55,735 bases of DNA, from NCBI RefSeq assembly GCF_001646785.1, contig NZ_LRRH01000004.1, forward strand, positions 1-55,735. The letters run 5' to 3'. Below the pieces are notes generated by a model, which ran no database searches, was not told the DNA's origin, and saw only the letters and a list, made by a program, of their open reading frames with translations. The position numbers and the translations under genes are program-made. This DNA comes from Rhodococcus phenolicus (GTDB taxonomy: Bacteria > Actinomycetota > Actinomycetes > Mycobacteriales > Mycobacteriaceae). This document shows positions 35,578 to 44,315 of this stretch, piece by piece. The number at the start of each line of letters is the position of its first letter. The first letter of the stretch is position 1.

Positions 35578-38500
35578 TCAGCTGGTGGGGAGCAGGTGCC
35601 GACTGTGGCCGTCCCAGTGCACGTGCGTGGTCACCGCGGAGCTGTCCTCGAGCCGCCGCACCTCGTAGATGTCGAGGGCGGGAACCTGTGGCACACAACC
35701 CCACAGGGCGTGACCGGTCATCACGAAGTCGATGTCGAGCCGGACCAGCAGACCCATCAGCTCGCCAATGGTCGGATCGTCGATCTTCGCGAACGCGTCG
35801 TCGAGCAGCACCAGTCGCAGGGCCCGGTCCACCTCGGGCAGGCTCGACAGATAGCCGTCGGCGGCCGCGAACAGCGTCACGTACGACACGAACCGGGTTT
35901 CGCCCTGGGAAATCTTGGCGCGCTTGGAAATCCGCCTCTCCTGATCGGGTTCGGGGCCGAGGATCGTCACGTCGACGGTGTGCCAGTTCCGGTAGTCCAG
36001 TGCGTGTGCGAGATGCGCGGCGTACCCGGCGGACGGATCCGTCGTGTGCGACGCCTCGACACGACGGCGCAGCAGTTCGATCAGCTCCGTTCCGTTGCCC
36101 GCCCCGGCCTGATCCGCCAGCAGCGCGGTGATACGGGCGATCTCGTCGTCGCCGCGGTTGGGGGCCCACCCGATGCGCACCCCGATACCGTGACTGGTGC
36201 GGCTGCCGGACAGGCTCGTGTTCATCGCCTCGACGAGTTCGCCGGCCCGCTCGATGCGGCGACGCAGTTCGTCGGCGACACCCCCGAGGACGAACCCGGT
36301 GAACACGTCCCGTTCCCGCTGGGTGAGCGCGCGCCGTCCCTCGTCGACCCGCGCGGTCACGTGCTCGAGCACCTCGGTCGGGGTTCCGCCGGCACCCGCC
36401 CCGGTCACCCGCACCACGTGCACGCCGTTGTCGACCGTGTGCTCGACGTCGAGCCGGCCGGACACCACCCGGCCGAACTGCTGCAGTGCCGCCAGCGCCC
36501 GGTTCTGTCCGGTCGTCTTGCCGGAGGGCAGGGCGGCGCGCACCGCATCGGCGACCGCTCGCACCGTGTCCGGATCGTCGGTGTGCGCGACCGGATCGAC
36601 CTGCACGTCCGTGGCGGCGGCGATCGACGGCAGCTGCAGCCGCGCGGACAGGGTGGCACCCGCCGCGGCCAGTTCCTCCCGGTCGCGCACCAGCCGCTCG
36701 CGGATCGCCGAGCAGCGTTCGCGCACCTGCGCGACGTCCTTGCCGAGCTGTTCCCGGTGTGCCTGCGTGCGCCGGCACTGCTCCTCGGTGCGGGCGTGCT
36801 CGGTGACGGAGTTCGACAGTTCGGCCTCGAGGTCGGCCACGCTCATCGCGACGGCCTCGTGTTGGGCCGCGACCACCGCCGCCCTGCCGTGCCATTCGTG
36901 CCAACGGACCTCGGCGACGGTCTCGGCGTCGACCCGCCGCGCGGCGCTGTCGGTGAACCGGCGCAGCGCGCGGGCGTGGCGGTCGCGGCTCGCGCGCACC
37001 TCGTCGAGGCCCCGGGCGAGATCGACGCAGGCTCGTCCGGCGTCGGCGCACGCGGCGACGACCGCCTCGAGGGCGGGGACATCGGACGGCATCTCGAAGT
37101 GTGCGCACGTGGCACGGTGCGTGTCGAGGTCGGCGGACCAGCGGGCACGCAGCTCGGCGGCGCGGTCGCGTGCCGCGGCGGCCGTCTCGGCGCTGCGTGC
37201 CGCGCGGGTCTCGTGGTCGCGGGTGCGGACACGGGCCTCGCGCAGTGCGAGCGACCGCGGCGCGGTCGGCAGGTGGCTGTCGAGGTCGCGGCGATCCTGT
37301 TCGAGGGTGCGGCGGCGCTCGGCGCGTTGCGCGTCCGCGGCGTCGGCTGCGGCCAGTTCCGCGGCGATCTCGTCGAGCCGTTCGGTGTGGCGACCGGAAT
37401 CGCCGGGGTTCGCCGCGCCGATGTACCGGGCTTCGTCGGCGGTGTGCCGTCCGCGCAGCACACCGTTGTGCCAGCGCCCGTCCCGGGAGACCGACGCGAC
37501 CGCGCCGGCGTCCTCGAATCCGATCGCCGCGAGGACGGTCGCGATCGCCGTCGTCGGCACCGGTGCGGTGGCCGAGGGCGTCAGCACCGTCGACAACGGA
37601 TGCCGCGGGGGGTCGTTGCGGGGTGAGACGAGGACCTGACCGGACTGGGCGCGTAGGCGCCCGTCCCCGTCGACGGTGGCGGTGAGGAATCCGGCGGCCA
37701 GCAGTGCCGCCTCCACCCCGGCCCGATCGTCCGCACCCAGGCTGTCGGCGAATTCGACTGCGCGCCAAAGTGCTACACCGTCGTTTTCGCGGCGCCACGG
37801 GGCGTCCTCGGGTCCGTGCCGGCGGTCCGCTTCGAGGGTCTTGCGTTCGTCGAGCAGGGCCGCGCGGATCCCGGCGGCGGCCTGGTCGGCGAGTTCGAGC
37901 GCGACGAGTTCGGTGGCGATGTCGTCGCGGGCGGTGCGGGCGGCAGCCTCGGGCAGGTGGTCGAGTTCGGTGAGGGCGGCCCCGGCGTCGGCGCCTCCGG
38001 TGCCGGTGAGGGCCTCGAGGTCGGAGGAGAGCACCTGCAGGAGTTCGCGGCCGGACCGTTCGACCGTCGGCAGGAGCCGCGTGGTGCGGGCGTCGGTGAT
38101 CCACGCCTGCCACCGGCGGTTGAGGTCGATGGCGGCGTCATCGCGGACCCGGGCGGACTCCGCGAGGTCGGTACGGTCGCGTTCGGCGTCGCCGGCGGTG
38201 CGTTCGGCGTCCGCCTCGGCGGCGCGGACGGCGCGTTCGGTGGCCTCCAGGCGGCGTGCCTCCTCGAGCCGCCGCCCGGCGCGGTCGCTGCGACGGTGGG
38301 CGGCGGTGGCCGCGTCGTGCGCGGCGTCGCGGGCCGATTCGAGGTCGCCGGGCCGCAATTGCACGTCCGCGACGGCGGGGCGCACCTGCGCGACCGGCAC
38401 GCTGTCGCGGTCGGTGCGGACCGGTTCCATGTGCGGTGGGGTGGTGTCGATGTGCAGCAGCACTTCGGCCGGGAGCGGGCCGTGCGACATCGAGGCCGCG

Positions 38501-39714
38501 GCCAGGCGCGCTTTCGCGTCGGCGAGCAGTTCGGCGGTCCGGGACACCGCCGCGGTGAGTTCGCCGACGTGCTCGGCCGCGACGTCGGCATCGACCTGTT
38601 CGTGGTGGCGGGCCCGGCCGGCGCTGTCGAGTGCCTGTTCCGCGGCGTCCGCGAGGGCGGCGACGGTCGCGCGCCGCTGGGCGAGATCGTCCGCGTCCCG
38701 GAACAGCGGGCGCGATTCGAGTCCCCGGACGGCGCGTTCGAGTTCGTCGAGCTGATCGCGACGTTCGCGCAGCCGGGTGTCGGCGGCGGCGGACTGGGCT
38801 TCCAGGTCCGCGGCGTCGGCGTCGGCATCGGCGAGTTCGGTGAGGGTCGCCGCCACCCGGTCGGCGGCGCGGGCCGCGGCGTCGGCGGCCTCGCGCAGCA
38901 CACCGGTCGCGTAGCGGCGGTACACCCCGTGGAACTGCTCGAGCTGGTCCCGCGTCTGTTCGAGATGTTCCTGGACGGTGCGGGTTTCGGTGAGTCCGTC
39001 GAGCCGGTCGCCGGCGGTGGTGAGCAGGTTCTCGCTCAGCGGCGGCAGCGCATCGGACAGGATCTGCGGCAGGCGGCCCTCGTCGATGCGGTTGCCGACA
39101 TCGGGGGAGCGCAGGGTGTGCAGCAGTTGCAGCAGGCCGGTGTAGCGGTCGCGTCCGGTTTCGCCGCGCAGGCCGAAGACGTCGGCGCGGACGGTGTCAC
39201 GGTGTTCCTCGGGGCTGCGGGTGACGCGGTCGGCGCCGACGGCGGCGATCAGGTCGTCGCGTGAGAGCGGCATCCGATGCTCGTCGATCAGTGTCAGATC
39301 GTGGCCGACGCGCAGCCCGGTGGTGAACAGATGCACCTCGCTGCGATGCGCGGCGGCACTGTACCGGATGTGTGCACCGATCGTGAAATGACCATCTGGA
39401 CAGGCGAGTTCGAGCCACAGATAGCCGATCCTGTTGTCCTGGTCGCCCGCGCCGGTCCGCATCAGCTCGTCCAGGTTCACCTTGCCGGAGCCGGTCGCGT
39501 CCATGCGTTTGCGATCGCCGTCGAGCAGGTACGGCAGCAGCATCTCGAGCGCGCGGGACTTGCCGGAACCGTTGGTGCCCCGCAGGATCAACCGACCACC
39601 CGAGAGCGTGAACTCGGTGTCCAGATAGTGCCAGACGTTGACGATGCCGGCGCGCGAGAGCCGCCACCGCCGGGGGTGGTGCACGGGTGCGATCGAGTCG
39701 GTGGATCGGGTCAT
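35578..39714 (-). CDS. jetC: Wadjet-type SMC-like ATPase JetC (TIGR02680 family)
   Basis: A 1378-residue SMC/MukB-like ATPase. Walker A is GTNGSGKS (residues 46-53). A long Arg/Ala/Glu-rich coiled-coil region fills most of the middle. The ABC signature SQGE is at 1269-1272, Walker B LVLLDD at 1301-1306, and FVMTGHA follows. Walker B ends in Asp where most ABC ATPases have Glu; whether that is family-wide I cannot check. In Wadjet, JetABC forms a loop-extruding complex that recognises circular plasmids and JetD cuts them. The ATG overlaps the JetB stop (ATGA). No JetD gene follows. Confidence 0.88.
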   Translation of the reverse strand: MTRSTDSIAPVHHPRRWRLSRAGIVNVWHYLDTEFTLSGGRLILRGTNGSGKSRALEMLLPYLLDGDRKRMDATGSGKVNLDELMRTGAGDQDNRIGYLWLELACPDGHFTIGAHIRYSAAAHRSEVHLFTTGLRVGHDLTLIDEHRMPLSRDDLIAAVGADRVTRSPEEHRDTVRADVFGLRGETGRDRYTGLLQLLHTLRSPDVGNRIDEGRLPQILSDALPPLSENLLTTAGDRLDGLTETRTVQEHLEQTRDQLEQFHGVYRRYATGVLREAADAAARAADRVAATLTELADADADAADLEAQSAAADTRLRERRDQLDELERAVRGLESRPLFRDADDLAQRRATVAALADAAEQALDSAGRARHHEQVDADVAAEHVGELTAAVSRTAELLADAKARLAAASMSHGPLPAEVLLHIDTTPPHMEPVRTDRDSVPVAQVRPAVADVQLRPGDLESARDAAHDAATAAHRRSDRAGRRLEEARRLEATERAVRAAEADAERTAGDAERDRTDLAESARVRDDAAIDLNRRWQAWITDARTTRLLPTVERSGRELLQVLSSDLEALTGTGGADAGAALTELDHLPEAAARTARDDIATELVALELADQAAAGIRAALLDERKTLEADRRHGPEDAPWRRENDGVALWRAVEFADSLGADDRAGVEAALLAAGFLTATVDGDGRLRAQSGQVLVSPRNDPPRHPLSTVLTPSATAPVPTTAIATVLAAIGFEDAGAVASVSRDGRWHNGVLRGRHTADEARYIGAANPGDSGRHTERLDEIAAELAAADAADAQRAERRRTLEQDRRDLDSHLPTAPRSLALREARVRTRDHETRAARSAETAAAARDRAAELRARWSADLDTHRATCAHFEMPSDVPALEAVVAACADAGRACVDLARGLDEVRASRDRHARALRRFTDSAARRVDAETVAEVRWHEWHGRAAVVAAQHEAVAMSVADLEAELSNSVTEHARTEEQCRRTQAHREQLGKDVAQVRERCSAIRERLVRDREELAAAGATLSARLQLPSIAAATDVQVDPVAHTDDPDTVRAVADAVRAALPSGKTTGQNRALAALQQFGRVVSGRLDVEHTVDNGVHVVRVTGAGAGGTPTEVLEHVTARVDEGRRALTQRERDVFTGFVLGGVADELRRRIERAGELVEAMNTSLSGSRTSHGIGVRIGWAPNRGDDEIARITALLADQAGAGNGTELIELLRRRVEASHTTDPSAGYAAHLAHALDYRNWHTVDVTILGPEPDQERRISKRAKISQGETRFVSYVTLFAAADGYLSSLPEVDRALRLVLLDDAFAKIDDPTIGELMGLLVRLDIDFVMTGHALWGCVPQVPALDIYEVRRLEDSSAVTTHVHWDGHSRHLLPTS

Positions 39715-40844
39715 GGCTCGGGTCTTTCGGTGGCGGTGTGTCTTTCGGTCACGGTCGGGCGGTAGCGGGCGGCGGGGGCGCGCAGCACCAGTCCGTCGCC
39801 GTCGGGGCGGGCCAGGTGCAGTTCGACCAGCAGCTCGGTGATCTCACGGCGCACGGTGCCCGGGTCGCGCACGTACCGTGCCCGCCAGTTCCGGCCGTGT
39901 GCGGCCAGCAGGTTCGCGATCGCCGTGTCCACTGCGGACGAGGTGACCGCCAGATCCGCTCCCGGGGTCGGCTCGTGTTCCTCGATCAGTGACGAGATGA
40001 GAAGCAGTGCGGCCTGTTTCAGCGTTCCGGCACCGGGGAACGACAGGTCGGTGAGGGAACCGTCGGCGTCGTAGGCGAGGGCGCCTTCGGTGCGGACCTC
40101 GAGGGTGAGGCCGAAGTCCTCGTCGAGGCGGTGCGCCAGATCGACGCGGTCGCGGTGCAGTTCGTCGAGCTCGTCCGCATCGAGGTCGTCGCGGGCGACG
40201 ACCGGGTCCTCGACGAGCCTCCGGTACAGCCGCACGCGCGCGGGAACCTGCGGCTCCGGGGTACCCGCCGGCTGCGGTGCGAGCACATGAGCGAGTAGCG
40301 GACGGTGCACGTCCAATACCCCGTCGGCGCTGCCGTCGGCTGCCCAGCCCTCGATGATCCCGGCGTCGTCGGTCAGCACGCCCCAGTCCTGCAGTGCCCG
40401 CAGCGCCGCCACCAGCTGCCGCCGGTCCGCGACCGGATCGGATCCGGCGATGCCGAGTGCGGTGGCGTCCACGCGTACCTGCTCGGCCAGCGCCGAGACG
40501 AGCACGTGATCGCCGATGCCCGGCGCGAGCAGCGCCGCGCACACCAGCGTCAGATTGGCGTAGGTTGCGGCCCCGAACGGTTCGCCGCCGTCGCGAAGCA
40601 GCGGCCGTGGACGTGAGTCCGCGGTTGGAGCTGTCTTGACCAGGCGGGCGAACGTCGACTCCACGACGAGCGTGTAGCCGAGGCGCGTCGCGAACATCGT
40701 GCGCAGTGCGGTGGCGTGCCGTCGGATCAGCGCCAGCGCATCCGGATCGCGTCCCGCGGTGAGAATCGGCTGCTGCAACAGGATGCGTGCCGCGTCGCGG
40801 CGCCCCGTCACGTCCTGCGCGGCGGTGCCGGTGCCCGTCGTCAC
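39711..40844 (-). CDS. jetB: Wadjet subunit JetB (DUF2398/TIGR02678 family)
   Basis: A 377-residue protein matching the DUF2398 pattern: the opening AARILLQQPILTAGRDPDALALIRRH, split here as AARILLQQPILTAG and PDALALIRRH, then MFATRLGYTLVVE, FARLVKTA and YANLTLVCAALL. JetB is the KITE-type (MukE-like) winged-helix subunit that binds the SMC heads. The GTG start at 40844 overlaps the JetA stop, and its own stop overlaps the JetC start. Tight coupling on both sides indicates a stoichiometric complex. Confidence 0.85.
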   Translation of the reverse strand: MTTGTGTAAQDVTGRRDAARILLQQPILTAGRDPDALALIRRHATALRTMFATRLGYTLVVESTFARLVKTAPTADSRPRPLLRDGGEPFGAATYANLTLVCAALLAPGIGDHVLVSALAEQVRVDATALGIAGSDPVADRRQLVAALRALQDWGVLTDDAGIIEGWAADGSADGVLDVHRPLLAHVLAPQPAGTPEPQVPARVRLYRRLVEDPVVARDDLDADELDELHRDRVDLAHRLDEDFGLTLEVRTEGALAYDADGSLTDLSFPGAGTLKQAALLLISSLIEEHEPTPGADLAVTSSAVDTAIANLLAAHGRNWRARYVRDPGTVRREITELLVELHLARPDGDGLVLRAPAARYRPTVTERHTATERPEP

Positions 40845-42283
40845 TGCGCGCTCACCTGCCACGAATCCACGACGGTCGCGCGCAACAGAACCGCGTGCAC
40901 TGTCAGGTCCCCGTCCGGGCCGTGCACCACGGTGTCCGGGCCGGGCGCGGCGTGCAGGCACAACCCGAGATCGCTGTCGTGGACCCGCACCGCCGTGTCG
41001 AGGGTGCGGTGCCGGGCGAGCAGCGCCGCGAGCCGGTCGAGCAGCAGTTCGCGAGCCGCGGCGGACACGGTCGCACCGTTCAGGTCGCCGGCGGCGGCGA
41101 GTTCGGCCGCGGCCGCGCGCCGCGCGTCCGTGTCGGCCCGGGCGAGGGCCGCGATCCGCCGGCGGTCCGCCGTGGGGTCCGGCACGCGCGCACTGTGGCC
41201 GCGGGGGGACCGGTCTCCGCGCTCGCGCAGCGACACCGGCACCGGAACCGGGTCGGCGTCCCACCACGACGTGCCCGGTCCGATCCGCGGGTCCGGTTCG
41301 TCGGGTCCGAGCAGCAGATGCCGGCTCGGGTACGCGGCGAAGGCCGCGGTGAACAGCCGGTGGGCCTGCGCATCCGAGGATTCCGCGAAGCGGCCGGCCA
41401 GGGCCAGCAGGTCGGAGCGGCGCGAACCACCCGCACCCGCGGGTGCGAGGTGCCGCCGGGTGTGACCGAGCAGCCGGCCCAGTGCCTGTCCGGCCGCCTC
41501 CCGCAACTGCCGGGGCCCGGCGTCGGCGGCGTACCACGCGGCGAGTTCCTCCCAGTCGCTGCGGGCGCGGCCCGCGGGCCGTGCGACCGGGGTGCCGTCC
41601 GGTACGGGCGGGCCGGGAAGCGCCGCGAGCAGCGGATCGAGCCGGGGGATCAGCGCGCCGAGCCGCGCCGCGATGACCGGGGTGTGTGAGGTGACGTCGC
41701 CGTCGAGCAGGTCGACGTATTCGAGCAGCAGCGTCTTGAGCCGGCCGACGTCGTCTCGGGACAGTTCGAGCCGCGCCAGCACGTCCGCGAGGTGGGCATA
41801 GAAATCGGCGATGCTGTCGGTGAAGGTCCGGTGATGGGTGAACACGCTGGTGACGAGACCGGCCACCGCATCCGGGTCGACGCGGGCCGTCCGGAGCGCG
41901 TCGGTGAGGCGGTCCAGGTCCGAGGCGATCAGGCCGAGTACCTCGCGGGCCACGTCGCGTGCACCGTCGTGCGCGGTCAGGACCGCGGTGGCCTCGCGGT
42001 GCACGCGCCCGCCGAAGACTGTGACCCGGAATCGGTCGCGGTCGGTGTCCGTGTTCACGCCCACCGGGCGGGTCGCGGTCAGATTGCCCCATTCGACCAG
42101 GCGGCGGCAGCGTTGCTCGACGATGTCGGCGCTCAGCGGGCTGCCCGGGATGCGCGCGGCGATGTCGGCGGCGGACAGATCGGACACGAGCGTGCCGGAG
42201 AGACAGGTCACGATTGCGAGGTAGTCGTCGGCGTTGTCGTCGATGAGGTGGCGGAACAGATCGCGGCGCCGGTTCTCGCCCAT
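40841..42283 (-). CDS. jetA: Wadjet subunit JetA (DUF2397/TIGR02677 family)
   Basis: A 480-residue protein of the DUF2397 type, the kleisin-like (MukF-like) subunit of type III Wadjet. The segments LFRHLIDDNADDYLAIV and SADIVEQRCRRLVEWGNL (winged helix) are at the N-terminus, followed by helical stretches and a variable C-terminal half. The ATG at 42283 is used since GGAGG lies 11 nt upstream; the ATG at 42307 is too close to its only possible site. It is the first gene of the jetABC operon and diverges from the IclR gene across 241 bp. Confidence 0.82.
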   Translation of the reverse strand: MGENRRRDLFRHLIDDNADDYLAIVTCLSGTLVSDLSAADIAARIPGSPLSADIVEQRCRRLVEWGNLTATRPVGVNTDTDRDRFRVTVFGGRVHREATAVLTAHDGARDVAREVLGLIASDLDRLTDALRTARVDPDAVAGLVTSVFTHHRTFTDSIADFYAHLADVLARLELSRDDVGRLKTLLLEYVDLLDGDVTSHTPVIAARLGALIPRLDPLLAALPGPPVPDGTPVARPAGRARSDWEELAAWYAADAGPRQLREAAGQALGRLLGHTRRHLAPAGAGGSRRSDLLALAGRFAESSDAQAHRLFTAAFAAYPSRHLLLGPDEPDPRIGPGTSWWDADPVPVPVSLRERGDRSPRGHSARVPDPTADRRRIAALARADTDARRAAAAELAAAGDLNGATVSAAARELLLDRLAALLARHRTLDTAVRVHDSDLGLCLHAAPGPDTVVHGPDGDLTVHAVLLRATVVDSWQVSAQ

Positions 42284-42450
42284 TGCCGTGCCAACCTCCC
42301 CACCCATGTCCCTGCGTACGGACAGGCTAGCCGGGGCCCGCGGACTTGGGCCACCCGGTGCGGAAAACCATTGCAGCCGGGCGCGGCTCCGGACATAGTG
42401 CGAACCGGCCGGTGCGGCGCAGCGCCGGGACCCGCCCAGCCAGGAGCGCA

Positions 42451-42535
42451 GAGCGATGACACCGAGGGGTACCGAGCGATGGCACCGAGGGGTACCGAGC
42501 GATGACACCGAGGGGTACCGAGCGATGACACCGAG
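42451..42535 (+). repeat. 23-bp tandem repeat carrying SD and ATG in each unit
   Basis: Units at 42451-42473, 42474-42496 and 42497-42519 plus a 16-bp partial unit to 42535, each of the form GAGCGATGRCACCGAGGGG followed by TACC. Every unit holds an ATG (42456, 42479, 42502, 42525), and each of the first three also ends with a GAGGGG that can serve the next ATG. The fourth ATG is the likely IclR start. Because 23 is not a multiple of three, successive ATGs are in different frames; ATGs 1 and 4 share one. Confidence 0.9.
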
Positions 42536-43253
42536 GTCCGGGTCGCAGGCCGTGGAACGCGCGATTGCCGTGCTGGCATGTTTCGGTGGTGGCGAGGCCG
42601 AGATCGGGGTCAGTTCGCTTGCTGTGCGCACCGGACTGCCGGTGAGTACCGCGCACCGGATCGCGCAGGCTCTCGTCCGCGGCCGGATGCTCGAACGCGT
42701 TCCCGGCGGCGAGGGTTATCGGGTCGGCCCTGGTTTGTTCTCGCTCGCGGTGCCGCCGTTGATGCGGCTCGGTGTCGACCACTGGGCTCCCGATCTGTAT
42801 GCGTTGGCCGCGGACATCGACCTTGCGGCCAGTCTCGGGGTCGCGCGTTCCGGTGAGGTGCTGTCCCTGTTCTCGGCCCGCCCGCCGGACGGGTGCTGTG
42901 ACACGCAGATCCCGCGGTCGAGCGAGAGCATCGACGACAGCGTGATGGGCCGCGCGATCCTGGCGTTCGGTCCCGCGCAGCCGCGCCCACCGGCTCTGGC
43001 CGCCGAACTCGAGCTCGTCCGCCGCCGCGGATATGCCCTCGAGTTCCGGAGCGAGCGGTCGTCGGTACTGGCACTGGCGGTGCCGGTGTTCGGGACCGAT
43101 CGTCGACCGTGGGGTGCGGTGGGTGTACAGGCAGGACGGCGCCGCCTCACCGACCGTGCCGTCGGTGAGGTGGTGCCGGCCATGCAGCGTGCCGCCGCCC
43201 GCATCGGCCGCCGGCTGCCGCCGGCGAGCAGTGTCGAGAAATATTCGGGCTGA
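42525..43253 (+). CDS. IclR-family transcriptional regulator
   Basis: A 242-residue IclR protein. The N-terminal winged helix is AVERAIAVLACFGGGE followed by SSLAVRTGLPVSTAHRIAQAL, and the effector domain includes DSVMGRAILAFG and SVLALAVPVFG. The start at 42525 is taken because homologous IclR proteins begin close to the SQAVERA segment; an in-frame ATG at 42456 would add 23 residues encoded by the tandem repeat. It precedes two dioxygenase genes and a binding-protein gene on the same strand and probably controls them. Confidence 0.87.
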   Translation: MTPRSGSQAVERAIAVLACFGGGEAEIGVSSLAVRTGLPVSTAHRIAQALVRGRMLERVPGGEGYRVGPGLFSLAVPPLMRLGVDHWAPDLYALAADIDLAASLGVARSGEVLSLFSARPPDGCCDTQIPRSSESIDDSVMGRAILAFGPAQPRPPALAAELELVRRRGYALEFRSERSSVLALAVPVFGTDRRPWGAVGVQAGRRRLTDRAVGEVVPAMQRAAARIGRRLPPASSVEKYSG

Positions 43254-43256
43254 GTC

Positions 43257-43273
43257 TTTTTCGCATGGTGAAA
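43257..43273. promoter_or_regulatory. Possible IclR operator
   Basis: TTTTCGCATGGTGAAAA is an imperfect palindrome about CATG, in a short AT-rich patch just after the IclR stop and about 94 bp before the first dioxygenase gene. IclR sites often have such TTTC/GAAA arms. Confidence 0.35.
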
Positions 43274-43366
43274 AGCGGGTTTCGCAGGGGGTTCCCGGGC
43301 GGCACGGTGGTGGCAGGCACCGGTTCCGGTCCGAATCACGATCGTCTCCACAAGTGAGGGATTCCC

Positions 43367-44311
43367 ATGACACTCGCATCCGAAGCACCCGTCGGCGTCG
43401 CAGGCACGTTCACGGTCACCCCGGTCGCCGGTCACATCGGCGCCGATGTGGGCGGACTCGATCTGCGAAACCCGCTCGCGGACAACATCGCCGAGCAGTT
43501 GCGCGCCGCTCTGCACGAGCACAAGGTGTTGTTCTTCCGCGATCAGGAGATCGACCACGCACAACACATCGCGTTCTCCCGCAACTTCGGCACCGTGACC
43601 CCGTCGCACCCGTACGACGACGAAGCGCCCGAAGGTTTCCCGGAGATCCTCGCCGTGGACAGCCGAAAGTACGAAAAGCGTTTCGGCCGTAAGAAGTACA
43701 GCTACGACAATCAGTGGCACACCGACGTCACCGCGGTCGTCAACCCGCCGGCGGTGACGCTGCTGCGGTCCGGTGAGGTCCCCGAGCGGGGCGGCGACAC
43801 CACCTGGACGAATCTCGTCGCCGCGTACAACGGCCTGCCCGAGCCGTTGCGGCGGCTCGTCGACGGGCTGCGCGCCGAACATCGATTCGGTGGACGCCGG
43901 CCGCAGTGGTCCTCGGACAGCGACTACGGTCGCCGCGTGCAGGAGAACCCACTGGTCTCGGAGCATCCGGTCGTGCGGGTCCATCCGGTGACCGGTGAAC
44001 GTGCCCTGTTCGTGCAGCCCGGATTCACCGCCCGCATCGTCGGATTGTCGCCGTCGCAGAGCGACCGGCTCCTCGATCTGCTGTTCGAGGAGGTCACCAG
44101 CCCCGCCTACACGGTACGTTTCCGCTGGCAGCCGGGCTCGATCGCGGTGTGGGACAACCGCGCCACCGCGCATCTCGCCCCGACCGATCTCGACCACCTC
44201 GACGTCACCCGGGTGCTGTACCGCACGACCATCGAGGGGGACGTCCCGGTCGGGACGGACGGTCGCGCGTCGGTGTCCCTCGCCGGTGACGCCTTCCGCG
44301 GGCAGGAGTGA
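43367..44311 (+). CDS. TauD/TfdA-family 2-oxoglutarate dioxygenase, copy 1
   Basis: A 314-residue Fe(II)/2-oxoglutarate-dependent dioxygenase. The iron ligands are His118 and Asp120 (WHTD) and His269 (ATAHLAPTD); Arg286 (VLYRTTIEG) should hold 2-oxoglutarate. Family members release sulfite from taurine or open alkyl sulfate esters. The closeness to an actinobacterial sulfate-ester dioxygenase type is likely but not provable here. GAGGGA lies before the ATG. A closely similar paralogue follows 4 nt after the stop. Confidence 0.9.
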   Translation: MTLASEAPVGVAGTFTVTPVAGHIGADVGGLDLRNPLADNIAEQLRAALHEHKVLFFRDQEIDHAQHIAFSRNFGTVTPSHPYDDEAPEGFPEILAVDSRKYEKRFGRKKYSYDNQWHTDVTAVVNPPAVTLLRSGEVPERGGDTTWTNLVAAYNGLPEPLRRLVDGLRAEHRFGGRRPQWSSDSDYGRRVQENPLVSEHPVVRVHPVTGERALFVQPGFTARIVGLSPSQSDRLLDLLFEEVTSPAYTVRFRWQPGSIAVWDNRATAHLAPTDLDHLDVTRVLYRTTIEGDVPVGTDGRASVSLAGDAFRGQE

Positions 44312-44315
44312 GACC

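Noticed and set aside
42451-42535. A CRISPR array at the 23-bp repeats
   Set aside because: The units are directly adjacent with no spacers and no cas genes are nearby.
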